64,000 nt of DNA, from positions 1,380,995 to 1,444,994 of the forward strand of contig NZ_RQWN01000001.1 of assembly GCF_003977755.1 (NCBI RefSeq), in the 5' to 3' direction. The DNA is from Haloterrigena salifodinae (GTDB lineage: Archaea > Halobacteriota > Halobacteria > Halobacteriales > Natrialbaceae). Shown piece by piece: positions 33,184-42,255 of this stretch (position 1 is its first letter; the number at the start of each line of letters is the position of its first letter). Below the pieces are notes generated by a model. The model searched no databases and was not told where the DNA came from. It saw only the letters and a list, made by a program, of their open reading frames with translations. Position numbers and translations under genes: made by a program.

Positions 33184-33271
33184 TCGACGGCTCGAAAAGG
33201 AGTCCGCTTCCAAACAGAACAGTCTCCACGTCCGTACGGACGGTCCGCGAACGGTGTGGATTCGACTCGAG

Positions 33272-34048
33272 TTACTGGTCCTCGTCGTCGCTGTCCTCGG
33301 TTGTCTCGTCCTCGTCGTCGGTGCTGTCGGCTTCCTCGCCCGGGTCGACTTTCATGTCCGAGGCGTCCTCCTCGGGCGTCTCTTCGGGTTCGGTCGCGTC
33401 GGTCTGGGTGGGCTGGGCCTGTTCGGGATCGGGACCCGTCGCCTCGCTGGTCTCCTCGGCCATGGCCGTATCAGAGACGTCGACCTCGACCGTCTCGTCG
33501 TCGTCGTCGCCGGTGTCCCGGCGCGGATCCTCCTCGTCGCCCGCGTGGTCCGGTTTGGTACGCGTCTCTTCCTCGTCCGTCTCGTCGCTGAACTCGATCC
33601 GCGATCCCGTCTCGCCCTCGTCGCCGAGCTGTGCCGACTCGTGAACGTCTCCGCTGGCGTCGATCTCGGATTCCTGTCCGGAATCGGGGCGCTCGGCGGC
33701 CGCATGGGCCGCGTCGGAGACGTCTTTCCCCTCGGTCCCGGCCTCGATATCGTCTAAGGTCGGCTGGAACGTCTCCGTCTCGTCCCCGCCGCGGTTGCGC
33801 AGCCCGTAGCTGAGCAGGCCGGCGGCGACGGCGGCTTTCGGGATCGCCCGGAGTTGGCCCTTGCCGAGCGATCGGAGCGCCGAGAGGAGCGCCACGCCGC
33901 CCCCTAACAGCGGTACCGCGGCTTTGAGATCGCCACCGACGATCGACAGCACCGCGCCTATCGGATCGTCTACGTCGTACTCGTCGAGTTTCTCGGTCGC
34001 TTCCGTCGGGAGCTCCGTCGACAGATCGTGATCGTGTTCCTCGGACAT
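33272..34048 (-). CDS. Hypothetical protein with hydrophobic N-half and acidic tail
   Basis: 258 residues from the ATG at 34048. After an acidic start (MSEEHDHDLSTELPTEATEK) a conserved-looking hydrophobic block runs from about 28 to 85 (DPIGAVLSIVGGDLKAAVPL, GGGVALLSALRSLGKGQLRA, AAVAAGLLSYGLRNR), which may lie in or on the membrane. The remaining 170 residues are low-complexity Asp/Glu/Thr. I do not recognise a family. The acidic tail is of the type seen on many haloarchaeal membrane-associated proteins. Confidence 0.65.
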   Translation of the reverse strand: MSEEHDHDLSTELPTEATEKLDEYDVDDPIGAVLSIVGGDLKAAVPLLGGGVALLSALRSLGKGQLRAIPKAAVAAGLLSYGLRNRGGDETETFQPTLDDIEAGTEGKDVSDAAHAAAERPDSGQESEIDASGDVHESAQLGDEGETGSRIEFSDETDEEETRTKPDHAGDEEDPRRDTGDDDDETVEVDVSDTAMAEETSEATGPDPEQAQPTQTDATEPEETPEEDASDMKVDPGEEADSTDDEDETTEDSDDEDQ

Positions 34049-34290
34049 TGGATGAACCTCCGCGCACGCTGCGCTCGTGGTGGCTACACCCCCCGGACGG
34101 TTGAAGCTTGGACCGGCAACTGAAGCTGAACGTCGAGGGATCGACGACCGATCGCTGTCAGCCGGTCGGCGAACAGTCAGCCGAGCGAAACGACGATGCC
34201 GTACGCGGTCACGATACCCGAGCGATGCGCCTCGAGCGGCTCCGTTTGGCTGTCGGCCGAGTCGGTCCGCCACTCCGTCGTATCGGGTAA

Positions 34291-34641
34291 TTCGTCCGAT
34301 GGCTGTTAGGAGCAATACGGTCTACGCTGGTCGTTCTCGCGTATCCCCATCCGATCTTCGGCGTTCTGTTCGGTCTGGCGTTGTTCTTCCTCGCTTTCGC
34401 TCGCCTCCACCCGATCCTCTCGTGGGACGGGCTCTCGGAGCAGGTGATCGGTGTGATCGCCGGCACCGACACTTCGAACCGGCGGGACGCGGCCGAACTG
34501 GCATTGAGGCTCGAGTCGGTCCCCGCCAAGGGCGGGACGCTCGATACGACCCTCCTGCTAAACGTGCAGTCGGCGTTGCTGGCAGACGAATCCGGATCGA
34601 GAACTGACGCCGAAACCGAAGCCCAAAGCAGCAGTTGGTAA
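34291..34641 (+). pseudogene. Membrane-protein-like open frame without start, 3' end formed by cassette 2
   Basis: The frame is open after the TAA at 34288-34290 and reads WLLGAIRSTLVVLAYPHPIF, GVLFGLALFFLAFARLHPIL and then a polar helix with DAAELALRLESVPAKGG and TLLLNVQSALLADESGS. It has no ATG before the hydrophobic part; only a TTG at 34381 could serve. The last four codons (AGC AGC AGT TGG then TAA) fall in the left terminal repeat of cassette 2, which starts at 34629. I read it as the remains of a gene that lost its start and whose 3' end was cut by the cassette. It could instead be a chance frame. The 34049-34290 stretch holds nothing else I can name. Confidence 0.35.
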
Positions 34642-34676
34642 TACGGGTTCTTTATTCAGTGATGGGAGCGAAAATC
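34629..34676 (+). repeat. Terminal inverted repeat, type 2 (cassette 2 left)
   Basis: Begins CAGCAGTTGGTAATACGGGT and continues with TCTTTATTCAG and, after two bases, ATGGGAGCGAAAATC. It agrees with the other type-2 end (29148 inward) at 24 of 30 outer positions. It also agrees with the cassette 1 type-1 end over a 45-base ungapped stretch in about 35 positions. Confidence 0.8.
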
Positions 34677-35046
34677 GCGTTCAGTACAGGCGAAGGCGTT
34701 ACGGGAGCAGCTCCACATCTCTCGGATAGGCGTCAGAAACGACCTGCTGAATATAGAGCATGAGTTCAGCACAACGCCTTCGTTTGTTTCACGATGAATC
34801 CAATGACTTGGCTGTTCAGTAGACTTGCGAACTGAGCGAATAGCTATATCCCACACATATATACGCCATCCATACACCAAATTCCACTCCTGCTCAGAAT
34901 TATGAGGTGAACTGCTACCCGTCTATTGCGAATTATAGCAAGTTAACCGAGAAGAATGATCACCAAAGTATCTTAAAAAGAACATTGAACACTAACATAA
35001 AGGAACTTATCGATATTCTTATTAACACGACAACATACCTGACTGT

Positions 35047-35505
35047 ATGAATCGACGGAAATTACTGGTTGCGGGCGGCGCAGCACTAACCACCACCATT
35101 GCAGGCTGTTCAGAGGAATCATCTGATCCTGACGACCGCGAAACCGGCGACACCAACACCACCAACAATAACGACAACTCCGGTGACAGCGGAAACGGCA
35201 GTGGCAATGGTGACGGAAGTAGTGGCAGCGAAGAACAAGTCAAACTCCTTGAACACGCATGGTACGAAGAATCGTACAGTTCTGGTGTCAAGGGCCAACT
35301 CGAAAACGTCTCTGGACAGACGCTGAGCTACGTCGAAGTCACTGTGTACTTCTTGGACTCGGAAGGCGTGCAGATTGCTGAAGGACTGGCAAACACTAGC
35401 GATCTTGCTGCTGAACGCGTCTGGGAATTCGACGCCATGTTCTTGGGAGACGACTCATCCCGTGTCAAAAATTACGAGATTGAAACCAGCGTAACGAACT
35501 ACTAA
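35047..35505 (+). CDS. FxLYD-type lipoprotein, cassette cargo
   Basis: 152 residues. The N-terminus MNRRKLLVAGGAALTTTIAG ends in a lipobox Cys, with Arg-Arg fitting Tat export; the mature protein would be lipid-anchored outside the cell. After a Ser/Gly/Asn/Asp linker (to about 65) comes one compact beta domain: VKLLEHAWYEESYSSGVKGQ, LENVSGQTLSYVEVTVYFLD, then GLANTSDLAAERVWEF and a final strand VKNYEIETSV. This is the FxLYD pattern of small haloarchaeal lipoproteins. Codon choice (many A/T third positions) differs from the flanking folCP gene, consistent with transfer on the cassette. Confidence 0.8.
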   Translation: MNRRKLLVAGGAALTTTIAGCSEESSDPDDRETGDTNTTNNNDNSGDSGNGSGNGDGSSGSEEQVKLLEHAWYEESYSSGVKGQLENVSGQTLSYVEVTVYFLDSEGVQIAEGLANTSDLAAERVWEFDAMFLGDDSSRVKNYEIETSVTNY

Positions 35506-35752
35506 AAACAGCCTTCAAAGATCGGAAGCCGAACCGAATCCGTCATCAGAAGGCGACTTATTCTTGCGCTGCATCCAGCGGTGCTGGCCAAGACAGATAT
35601 CTCCTGTACTGAGCGATCACTGCTCTCGTAGATCGGTCACGATCTCGTGCAACACTCGCGCTCTGTATTCAGCAAGGCTCTTCCAACATTTCCGATAGAT
35701 TATAGAAGTATCAGTCTTAGATTCGTACCTGTAGTTACCAAATTACTCGATT

Positions 35753-35800
35753 CGCTTTCAGACCCATATCTGAACAAAGAAACCGTGCTGCTATCTACTG
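35753..35800 (-). repeat. Terminal inverted repeat, type 1 (cassette 2 right)
   Basis: Read inward on the minus strand it begins CAGTAGATAGCAGCACGGTT, then TCTTTGTTCAG and, further in, ATGGGTCTGAAAGCG. It differs from the cassette 1 type-1 end at only three of the first 30 positions. The folCP stop codon lies 42 bp outside. Confidence 0.8.
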
Positions 35801-35841
35801 AAAACGAACCGTAACGGGTCCCCTGACTCGAGCGATCGGCG

Positions 35842-38433
35842 TCAGGGCTGCCAGTCGAAGCGGTTCGGATCCCGGGCCGCGAGCGCCGTCCGGACCGCGG
35901 CGACGTTCTCGGGGACGTCGTGGACCCGGACGATATCGGCGCCGCGATCGGCCGCGATCGCGCTCGCCGCGACGGTCGACGGGCCGCGCTCGCCGGTCTC
36001 GCGGCCGACGTGTTCGAACATCGACTTGTGGGAGTGCCCGATCAGGATCGGACAGCCCAGCGCCCGGAACTCGTCGGTGCGATCGAGGATCTCGAAGGCT
36101 TCGCGAGTCGACTTGCCGAAGCCGATCCCCGGATCGACGATGATATCCTCGCGGTCGATGCCGGCCTTCTCCGCGAGCAGAATCCGCTCGGAGAGGCGGT
36201 CGATCACGTCCTCGACGACGTCGTCGTACTCGATCTCGCGGCCCGGCACGACCGGCGCGTCGATGCTGTGCATCAACACCAGCATCGCGTCGTGGTCGGC
36301 GACGACGAAGCGCATCTCGGGATCCTCGAGCCCCGAGACGTCGTTGATGATGTCGGCGCCGGCCTCGAGGGCGGCCTCGGCGACGGCGGCTTTTCGGGTG
36401 TCGATCGAGACGAGGGCGTCGAGATCGGTAATCTCCTCGACGACGGGCACGACGCGGTCGATCTCCTCCTCGATCGGAACCGGGTCGGCGCCGGGCCGGG
36501 TCGACTCGCCGCCGACGTCGATCACGTCGGCGCCGGCCTCGATCATCGCCTCGGCGCGGGCGACGGCGTCCTCGAGAGCGTCGTACTCGCCGCCGTCGTG
36601 GAAGCTGTCCGGCGTGACGTTCAGGATGCCCATAACGGCGGTTCGGTCGTCCCAGGGGTGCCCCGCGTCGGCGTCGGAACCGGCAGTCGCGGTCTGGCCG
36701 CTCGGGACCGCCGCAGTCGACTCCCGTGGACTCAAGGACTCTCCGGTCGGCCCCTGTGGACTCGAGTCCGCCGCCGGTTCGATCTCGAGACTCTCCCGAA
36801 GCACCCGGGCGACCTCGAGCAAGCCGTGGGCGGTCGCGTCGGCGTCCGAGCCCGCCTCCGGTCCGGGGTTGGACTCGAGGCGCTCGACGAGGCGTTCGAA
36901 CTGGGTAACGGTGCCCATCAGGACGGCGTCGACCGACTCCTCGTCGCGTTGCAGCCCCGAGAGGGCACACTCGCCGCCGAGTCGCAGCAGTTCTCGCTCG
37001 ACGGCCGTGGCCTGTCGGTAGCCCAGCGAGAGCGAGACGACGCGATGGACGGCGTCGCCCTGCAGTTCCGTATCGCTCGCGGCGGGAACGTTCGCCGTCG
37101 CGAGCGTTTCCCGGGCGTCCTCGCGGTCGCGAATCCGTTTGGGCACGCCGGCGTTCGTCCAGCGCGAGCGGGCCTCGGCGACGGCAAACAGCGAGCCCGT
37201 CACGAGCACGCAGTCGTCGGCGTCGGCCTCCCGAAGGGCGGTCTCGAGGGCGTCCTGGACGGCGGCCGACGTTCGGACGTTGGCGACGCCGACGTCTTCG
37301 AACACGCTCGCGAGGAGGTCGCGGTCCTCGGCGCGGTCGAGAGATGGCTCGGTCGCGACGACCGAGTCGGGCGTCGGCAGCGTCGCGGCCATCTCGCGGT
37401 GGTCCTTGTCGTGCATCGCTCCGAAGACGAGGTGGAGGTCGTCGTAGTCGTAGGTGCCGAGCGTCGCCGCGAGCGTCTCGCAGGCGCCGGGGTTGTGCGC
37501 GCCGTCTAAGACGACCAGCGGCTCGGTGTCCATCACCTCGAACCGGCCGGGCCAGTGGGCGCTTCGCAGCCCGCGCGCGAGGTCGTCGTCCGAAACGTCG
37601 GCGACCTGCCGGGCCAGGACGGCGGCGATCCCCGCGTTTTCGGCCTGGTGGGACCCCAGCAGCGAGAGCCGCGTCTCGAGGTTCCAGTCGCCGCGCTCGA
37701 CGGTGACGGCGGCTTCGGTGTGGTTCACGCGGCCGCCGTACTCGACGCGGACGTCGGGCTCGTCGTCGCGGTCGGCATCCGCGGCCCCGACGGTGATCAC
37801 GTTGCCCGCGACCTCGCGGACCCCCTCGAGGGCGTCGCCGGTGGTACCGGTCACCAGCGGGGCGTCGGCGGGCGCGACGTGGGCCTTGTCGCGGGCGATC
37901 TCGCCGATCGTGTCGCCGAGGATGCCCGTGTGCTCTAACGTGACGCTCGTGACCGCGCTCGCGACGGGGTCGACGACGCTCGTGGCGTCGTACTTGCCGC
38001 CGATGCCGACCTCGAGGACGGCGACGTCGACGTCCTCGCGGCCGAACTGCCAGACGGCCATGGCGGTCATCGTCTCGAAGAACGTCGGCGACTCGCCGTC
38101 GGCGCCCCGGTCGGTGATGTACTCGCGGGTCGCCTCGACGAACTCGCCGACCGCCGAGCGGGGGATCTTCCGGCCGTCGACGCGGATCCGCTCGCGCAGG
38201 TCCTCGAGGTGGGGTGAGGTGTAGAGGCCGACCGAGAGCCCGGCCTCCCGGAGGCTTCGCTCGACCATCCGCGCCGTGCTTCCCTTGCCGTTGGAGCCGG
38301 CGATCTGCACGAACTCGACCCCGTCGTGGGGGTCGCCGAGGTGGGCGAGCAGCCGCGCCGTCGACTCCGTCCCCGGTTTGGGGCGAAAGCGCCGCAGATC
38401 GAATAAGAAATCCGCCGCCTCGTAATACTCCAT
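35842..38433 (-). CDS. folCP: Bifunctional folylpolyglutamate synthase-dihydropteroate synthase fusion
   Basis: 863 residues. The N-terminal Mur-ligase-type FolC part (about 1-430) has the P-loop QIAGSNGKGSTARMVE, the LEVGIGGKYDATSVV and LEHTGILGDTIGE motifs and LDGAHNPGACETLA. A linker region (about 430-595) includes a conserved piece with HRVVSLSLGYRQATAVEREL and a variable Ser/Pro/Thr-rich stretch. The C-terminal dihydropteroate synthase (about 600-863) has MGILNVTPDSFHDGG, DVIDVGGESTRPGA, SIDTRKAAVAEAAL, DIINDVSGLEDPEM and ILIGHSHKSMFEHV. The chain would make dihydropteroate and add glutamate. This fusion is known in haloarchaea, where it supports folate synthesis. Confidence 0.95.
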   Translation of the reverse strand: MEYYEAADFLFDLRRFRPKPGTESTARLLAHLGDPHDGVEFVQIAGSNGKGSTARMVERSLREAGLSVGLYTSPHLEDLRERIRVDGRKIPRSAVGEFVEATREYITDRGADGESPTFFETMTAMAVWQFGREDVDVAVLEVGIGGKYDATSVVDPVASAVTSVTLEHTGILGDTIGEIARDKAHVAPADAPLVTGTTGDALEGVREVAGNVITVGAADADRDDEPDVRVEYGGRVNHTEAAVTVERGDWNLETRLSLLGSHQAENAGIAAVLARQVADVSDDDLARGLRSAHWPGRFEVMDTEPLVVLDGAHNPGACETLAATLGTYDYDDLHLVFGAMHDKDHREMAATLPTPDSVVATEPSLDRAEDRDLLASVFEDVGVANVRTSAAVQDALETALREADADDCVLVTGSLFAVAEARSRWTNAGVPKRIRDREDARETLATANVPAASDTELQGDAVHRVVSLSLGYRQATAVERELLRLGGECALSGLQRDEESVDAVLMGTVTQFERLVERLESNPGPEAGSDADATAHGLLEVARVLRESLEIEPAADSSPQGPTGESLSPRESTAAVPSGQTATAGSDADAGHPWDDRTAVMGILNVTPDSFHDGGEYDALEDAVARAEAMIEAGADVIDVGGESTRPGADPVPIEEEIDRVVPVVEEITDLDALVSIDTRKAAVAEAALEAGADIINDVSGLEDPEMRFVVADHDAMLVLMHSIDAPVVPGREIEYDDVVEDVIDRLSERILLAEKAGIDREDIIVDPGIGFGKSTREAFEILDRTDEFRALGCPILIGHSHKSMFEHVGRETGERGPSTVAASAIAADRGADIVRVHDVPENVAAVRTALAARDPNRFDWQP

Positions 38434-38642
38434 ACCCGAACCACAGAGTCCGCGCGCTTAGGAATGTCGGACTCCGCTCTCGTCGCGGTCGCGTCTCGGT
38501 CGGATTGCGGTCGGGTCTCGAGAGCGATCGATAGTCGGTCCGTTCGGGCGAGCGCATCCCGTGATTTGCGGATACCGAAGATTTCGCTCAGTGCGTGCTG
38601 TCTCCGCGAGGCGGAGACGCCGATCGCGGACCGGACAGCGAC

Positions 38643-39734
38643 TCACGCGTCCGCCGCCGTCAGCGACAGGTCGAGTCCGACGTGATCGGCCAGGTAGTTC
38701 GGCACCTCGCCGTTATCGTCCGCGTAAAACTGGTCCGGCGGCGCGAGTTCCCGCCAGAACACGCGGCGCTCGAGCGCGTCGACGCGCAGATCCAGCTCGT
38801 GGTCGGCCGTCGGCTCCTCGAGGAAGACGTAGTCGATTCGCTCGCCCGCGTCGTCGGCGGGACAGTACGCCGGCGGCGCGCCGCTCGGATCGAAGGCGCA
38901 GCCGTCGACGATCGCGGCGTCGTTCGTGCCGCCCGGTCCGCGCCCGTGGTCGAGCCACGCGTCGTACAGCCCAGCGGTCGACGCGAACGACTCGAGGGCG
39001 TCGGCCGCCGCGCCGTCCGGCGCGACGTTGAAATCGCCCGCGACAAGGGTCACGTTCTCCGGGCTGGTCCGCTCGGCGACGAACGCGCCCAGTTCCTCGA
39101 GTTGCTGGCTTCGGAGCGCCGGGATGTCCTCGTCGCCGCCGTCGGTCCACGGCAGGAGCGAACCGGACACCAGATGCGTCGTAAACAGATCGACCTTCCC
39201 GGGGCCGAGGTCGAGTTCGACGTAGTTTGCCCCCTTCCCGACGTGGGCGTCGACGTAGGTCAGATGGTCGCTCGGTTCGGCGTCGTACTCGAGCGTCGCG
39301 TGGTCGGTCACGGTGACGCCCGCGACCAGATCCAGCAGTCCCGCACCCTTCTCGCCGCCGTCCGGTCCGGGGCCCTGGATCGCCGTCCCGGTTCCGGCAC
39401 CATCGACGTACTCGGCTTCGATCGTCTCCTGCTCGTCGTTGAACACTTCGCAGAGGCCGACGACGTCGTAACCCTCCTCGCCGAGTCGCCTGCCGAGCTC
39501 GCTCGCCCGCTCCTGGTACTGCGGTTTCGCCGCGACGGGAAAGGGAAGGCCCGCAACGCCCTCCAAGCCGTCGGCGAGCCACGCGTTCACCCAGAGGAAC
39601 CGATAGGACTCGGACGCCGCCCGAACGGGTTTCGAAGCGCCCGCCGCGCCGAGCAGTGCGCCGCCGAGGCCGGTCGCGCCGGCTTTTAGTGCCGTTCGCC
39701 GTCGAAACGTCGGAAGGTCCGCGCTGTCAGTCAT
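38643..39734 (-). CDS. Tat-exported endonuclease/exonuclease/phosphatase-fold protein
   Basis: 363 residues. A twin-arginine signal (TFRRRTALKAGATGLGGALL) with AASE cleavage region precedes an EEP domain. Visible catalytic elements are WVNAWLADGLEG, VGLCEVFNDEQET (metal Glu), LFTTHLVSG (His), LVAGDFNVAPDG (Asp-x-Asn) and the final YLADHVGLDLSL (Asp-His). The DYVFLEEPTADHELDLRV strand precedes the last motif. Relatives include sphingomyelinase-like phosphodiesterases and secreted nucleases; the substrate cannot be chosen from sequence. The AT-rich 39735-39966 upstream holds its promoter. Confidence 0.87.
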   Translation of the reverse strand: MTDSADLPTFRRRTALKAGATGLGGALLGAAGASKPVRAASESYRFLWVNAWLADGLEGVAGLPFPVAAKPQYQERASELGRRLGEEGYDVVGLCEVFNDEQETIEAEYVDGAGTGTAIQGPGPDGGEKGAGLLDLVAGVTVTDHATLEYDAEPSDHLTYVDAHVGKGANYVELDLGPGKVDLFTTHLVSGSLLPWTDGGDEDIPALRSQQLEELGAFVAERTSPENVTLVAGDFNVAPDGAAADALESFASTAGLYDAWLDHGRGPGGTNDAAIVDGCAFDPSGAPPAYCPADDAGERIDYVFLEEPTADHELDLRVDALERRVFWRELAPPDQFYADDNGEVPNYLADHVGLDLSLTAADA

Positions 39735-39966
39735 GCGTCAACGACTGATCATCCGACGATCGGTTTTATATTTAATATTTTATCTATATCTATTAAAATT
39801 TGTGTACGTATTAGTACGTTACTGGAATAGCTGACCGCTGGTCGACGATCGATCGAACGTCCCGTTCCAATCGCGACGGGCTAACACGTTCGGGAGAAAG
39901 CGACCTGTTCAGCCTGTTTACGCTCCCGTACGCGTAATTTCGGGAGCCGCCGGAGGACGATCACCG

Positions 39967-40337
39967 ATGCCAGCAACGGACTTCGACACCGAACGGACGT
40001 ACGACGAGGAGCGATTCAGCACCGCGCCGGTCTTCCGGAGCGATCGGATGAAGGTCGTCCTCGGCTACTTCGAGCCGGGACAGTTCATTCCAGTCCACGC
40101 GCCGGGTAGCGACGTGGCGATCTGCGTCCGGTCCGGAGACGGAGTCGTCCGCGAGGGCGACGCCGAGCACGACGTCGAACCGGGCGACGTCGTCGTCGTT
40201 CCGGCCGACGTCGATCGCGGCGTGCGCGCCTCCGATAGGGCCGACCCGAGGCGCTGTTAGTTACGGCGCCGCCGCCGACGGACGAGGAACACGCGCCCGT
40301 TCGCGAGGGACTTCAGCGGGGCGTATTCGACCCCTAA
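39967..40337 (+). pseudogene. Cupin protein split by a 1-base frameshift
   Basis: Frame 1 from the ATG at 39967 encodes a small beta-barrel cupin (VVLGYFEPGQFIPVHAPGSD, VRSGDGVVREGDAEHDVEPG, DVVVVPADVDRGVRA) and stops at 40260 after ADPRRC. Directly in the next frame the sequence continues as EALLVTAPPPTDEEHAPVRE and GLQRGVFDP with a stop at 40335-40337, which is the normal end of such proteins. One base seems to be missing near 40240-40247 (GCCGACCCGAGGCG). It is either a recent pseudogene or a sequencing error. The metal-site pattern is H-only (VHAPGSD), as in many small haloarchaeal cupins. Confidence 0.75.
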
Positions 40338-40432
40338 CTCCGACGGTCACGTCGTCATCGCAGCGTCATCGCCGCCGTTACCGCAGCAGTCACCGCTTGG
40401 ACCACCGAAACGTCGCGTCGACCGCTCCCGGT

Positions 40433-41332
40433 TCATCCCAGTTGGCGGACCGCCGAGCCACCGGCGTCGAAGTACCGATGTCGATTGAAGAGGTAGACGA
40501 CGGCCGTGATCCAGAGGACGCCGATGAACGCGTAGATGGCGTAGCCGTCCGGATGACCCGATCCGCGGAGCGCCGCTACCGCGTAGACGAGTGCGTACGT
40601 CCCGATCGGGGCGCCGACGTACGCCAGCGCGTTCGGCGCCCAGTCTGTTTTCGAACTCCGGGGAGCGGTCGCATCGGCGAAAAGCGCACCGAGGGCGACT
40701 ACCGAGAGGGGAACCAAAACCAGCAGCCCGAGCACCGAGAGGACGAATCCGGCACCGCTGGCAGGAATCTCGAGGAATACGGAGCCCAGCACGGGTGGTG
40801 TAGCGAGAACGTACGCAGCGAGGATCGTCCGCCACCTCGGATTGGGGACGGTCAACCCGCCATCGTCCGACGCGTCCGGGGCTCGGTGTGCGCGCCGGAG
40901 TCTCGTCGTCACCCAGTCGGCAAACTGCGCGGTGAACATCGAGAACAGAACGATCAATCCGACGCCGAGAGCGAGGACAAACGGCGTCCCGATCACGGCG
41001 ACGACAGCCCATTGCGACGGTTCGGAGACGATCGTCGCGACCGTATTAGCGCCGAAGACCAGCACCGCCGCGATCGAGGCGACGAGACCGGTCCAGATAC
41101 CTGCGCGACGACTCTCCGTTTCTCGATCGCTGTAGTAGTAGCCGACGAACAATCCGGCTAGCAAGAGCGGCGCACCCGAAACGGAGCCGCCGGCGACGAT
41201 ATCGTCCGCAATCGGATCCCAGGAGAGGGCGACGGTGAACGGGACCGTCGCGAGGCCGACGAGAATCGCGACCCGCAGCGAGTTGTCGGACACACCATCG
41301 CGGAGAGCGTGGAGGGCGCGGATCGGGTGCAT
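40433..41332 (-). CDS. Polytopic membrane protein with DUF5518-like first half
   Basis: 299 residues with about eight transmembrane helices. Residues ~15-110 (RVAILVGLATVPFTVALSWD, GAPLLLAGLFVGYYYSDRET, RRAGIWTGLVASIAAVLVFG) resemble DUF5518. The second half adds four helices (ILAAYVLATPPVLGSVFLEI, GAGFVLSVLGLLVLVPLSVV and two near the end). Function unknown. A TATA-like GTATAATT lies ~20 bp upstream of the ATG (41353-41360 on the minus strand). Confidence 0.7.
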   Translation of the reverse strand: MHPIRALHALRDGVSDNSLRVAILVGLATVPFTVALSWDPIADDIVAGGSVSGAPLLLAGLFVGYYYSDRETESRRAGIWTGLVASIAAVLVFGANTVATIVSEPSQWAVVAVIGTPFVLALGVGLIVLFSMFTAQFADWVTTRLRRAHRAPDASDDGGLTVPNPRWRTILAAYVLATPPVLGSVFLEIPASGAGFVLSVLGLLVLVPLSVVALGALFADATAPRSSKTDWAPNALAYVGAPIGTYALVYAVAALRGSGHPDGYAIYAFIGVLWITAVVYLFNRHRYFDAGGSAVRQLG

Positions 41333-41404
41333 GGTGTTGTTGGAATTATACCACTTACAAACCCATTAATGCATTGACGGATGGAGCCGGAACGTCCGTA
41401 CGGA

Positions 41405-42190
41405 CTACTCGATCGACGGCTCCGCCGACCGCTCCTCGGCCTCGGGCGTCTCCTGGGTCACCTCGAGGAACGCCTCCTCGAGACTCCGGGCCTCGCCGGT
41501 CTCCGCGCGGGATTTCAGCTCTTCGGGGTCGCCCTGTGCGACCAGTTTGCCCTTGTGGAGGACGCCGATCTCGTCGGCCAGTTCGTCGACGACGGGGAGG
41601 ATGTGCGTCGAGAGGAAGATCGTCATCTCCTGGTCGGCCAGATCGGCGATCGTCTCTCGCATCGTCCGGGCCGCGCGGGGATCGAGTCCGCTGGTCGGTT
41701 CGTCGAGGAAGGCGACGGCCGGTTGGTGCAACACGGCCTGAATGACGCCGACCTTCTGGCGCATCCCCTTCGAGTAGCCCTCGATCCGCCGACCGGCGTC
41801 CTCGCGCAGGTCGAACCGCTCAAGCATCGACTCGATCCGTTCGGACGACTCGGCTTCCGGCAGATCGCGGAGCCCGGCGGCGTACTCGAGTTGCTCGCGC
41901 CCGGTGAGTTCGTCGTAGATCGGCGGCTCCTCGGGGAGGTAGCCGATGTGCGGCGTAACGGCGTTGCGATCGGTGATCGGCTGGCCGGCGACGCGGGCCG
42001 TCCCCGACGTCGGTCTGGTGAGCGTCGTCAGCATCCGCATCGTCGTGGTCTTCCCGGCCCCGTTCGGGCCGAGAAAGCCGTAGACCGTCCCGCGGTCGAC
42101 GTCCATCGTCAGGTCGGAGACGGCGGTCGTCTCCCCGTATCGTTTGGTTAACCCGTCGGTCTCGATCGCGGGGACGTCAGCGGGGTTCAT
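41405..42190 (-). CDS. ABC transporter ATP-binding protein
   Basis: 261 residues. Walker A is LGPNGAGKTTTMRML, the Q-loop region reads IGYLPEEPPIYDELTGREQL, the signature is YSKGMRQKVGVIQAV and Walker B is VAFLDEPTSGLDPRA, with an H-loop at LSTHILPVV. It is of the CcmA/NatA type used for export or for resistance. No permease is directly next to it on the same strand; the multi-span protein at 43620-45278, beyond the Tat beta-propeller gene and divergent, is the likely partner. Confidence 0.9.
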   Translation of the reverse strand: MNPADVPAIETDGLTKRYGETTAVSDLTMDVDRGTVYGFLGPNGAGKTTTMRMLTTLTRPTSGTARVAGQPITDRNAVTPHIGYLPEEPPIYDELTGREQLEYAAGLRDLPEAESSERIESMLERFDLREDAGRRIEGYSKGMRQKVGVIQAVLHQPAVAFLDEPTSGLDPRAARTMRETIADLADQEMTIFLSTHILPVVDELADEIGVLHKGKLVAQGDPEELKSRAETGEARSLEEAFLEVTQETPEAEERSAEPSIE

Positions 42191-42255
42191 GATCGATTCT
42201 TCGTCCGAATAAAGTTAAAGGTGTGTCATTTATCGCGGCCGCGATTGGCGCGCCG

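Larger units (their letters stand above)
34629..35800. mobile_element. Cassette 2: inverted terminal repeats flanking a lipoprotein gene
   Basis: A 1172-bp AT-rich segment bounded by the same terminal sequences as cassette 1 but with the ends swapped on the chromosome. The left end (type 2) starts CAGCAGTTGGTAATACGGG at 34629. The right end (type 1), read inward from 35800, starts CAGTAGATAGCAGCACGG then TTTCTTTGTTCA. Flanks are AAAG (left) and AAAA (right). The only gene is the lipoprotein at 35047, which like the kinase in cassette 1 reads from the type-2 to the type-1 end. The 34677-35046 and 35506-35752 parts are AT-rich with no open frame that I can support. Confidence 0.75.

Noticed and set aside
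34656-34880. Minus-strand frame ending inside the left end of cassette 2, first taken as a transposase remnant
   Set aside because: The apparent similarity of its end to the frame at 27423-27686 comes from the shared terminal repeat itself (both end in GAA TAA). No transposase motif is present in either.
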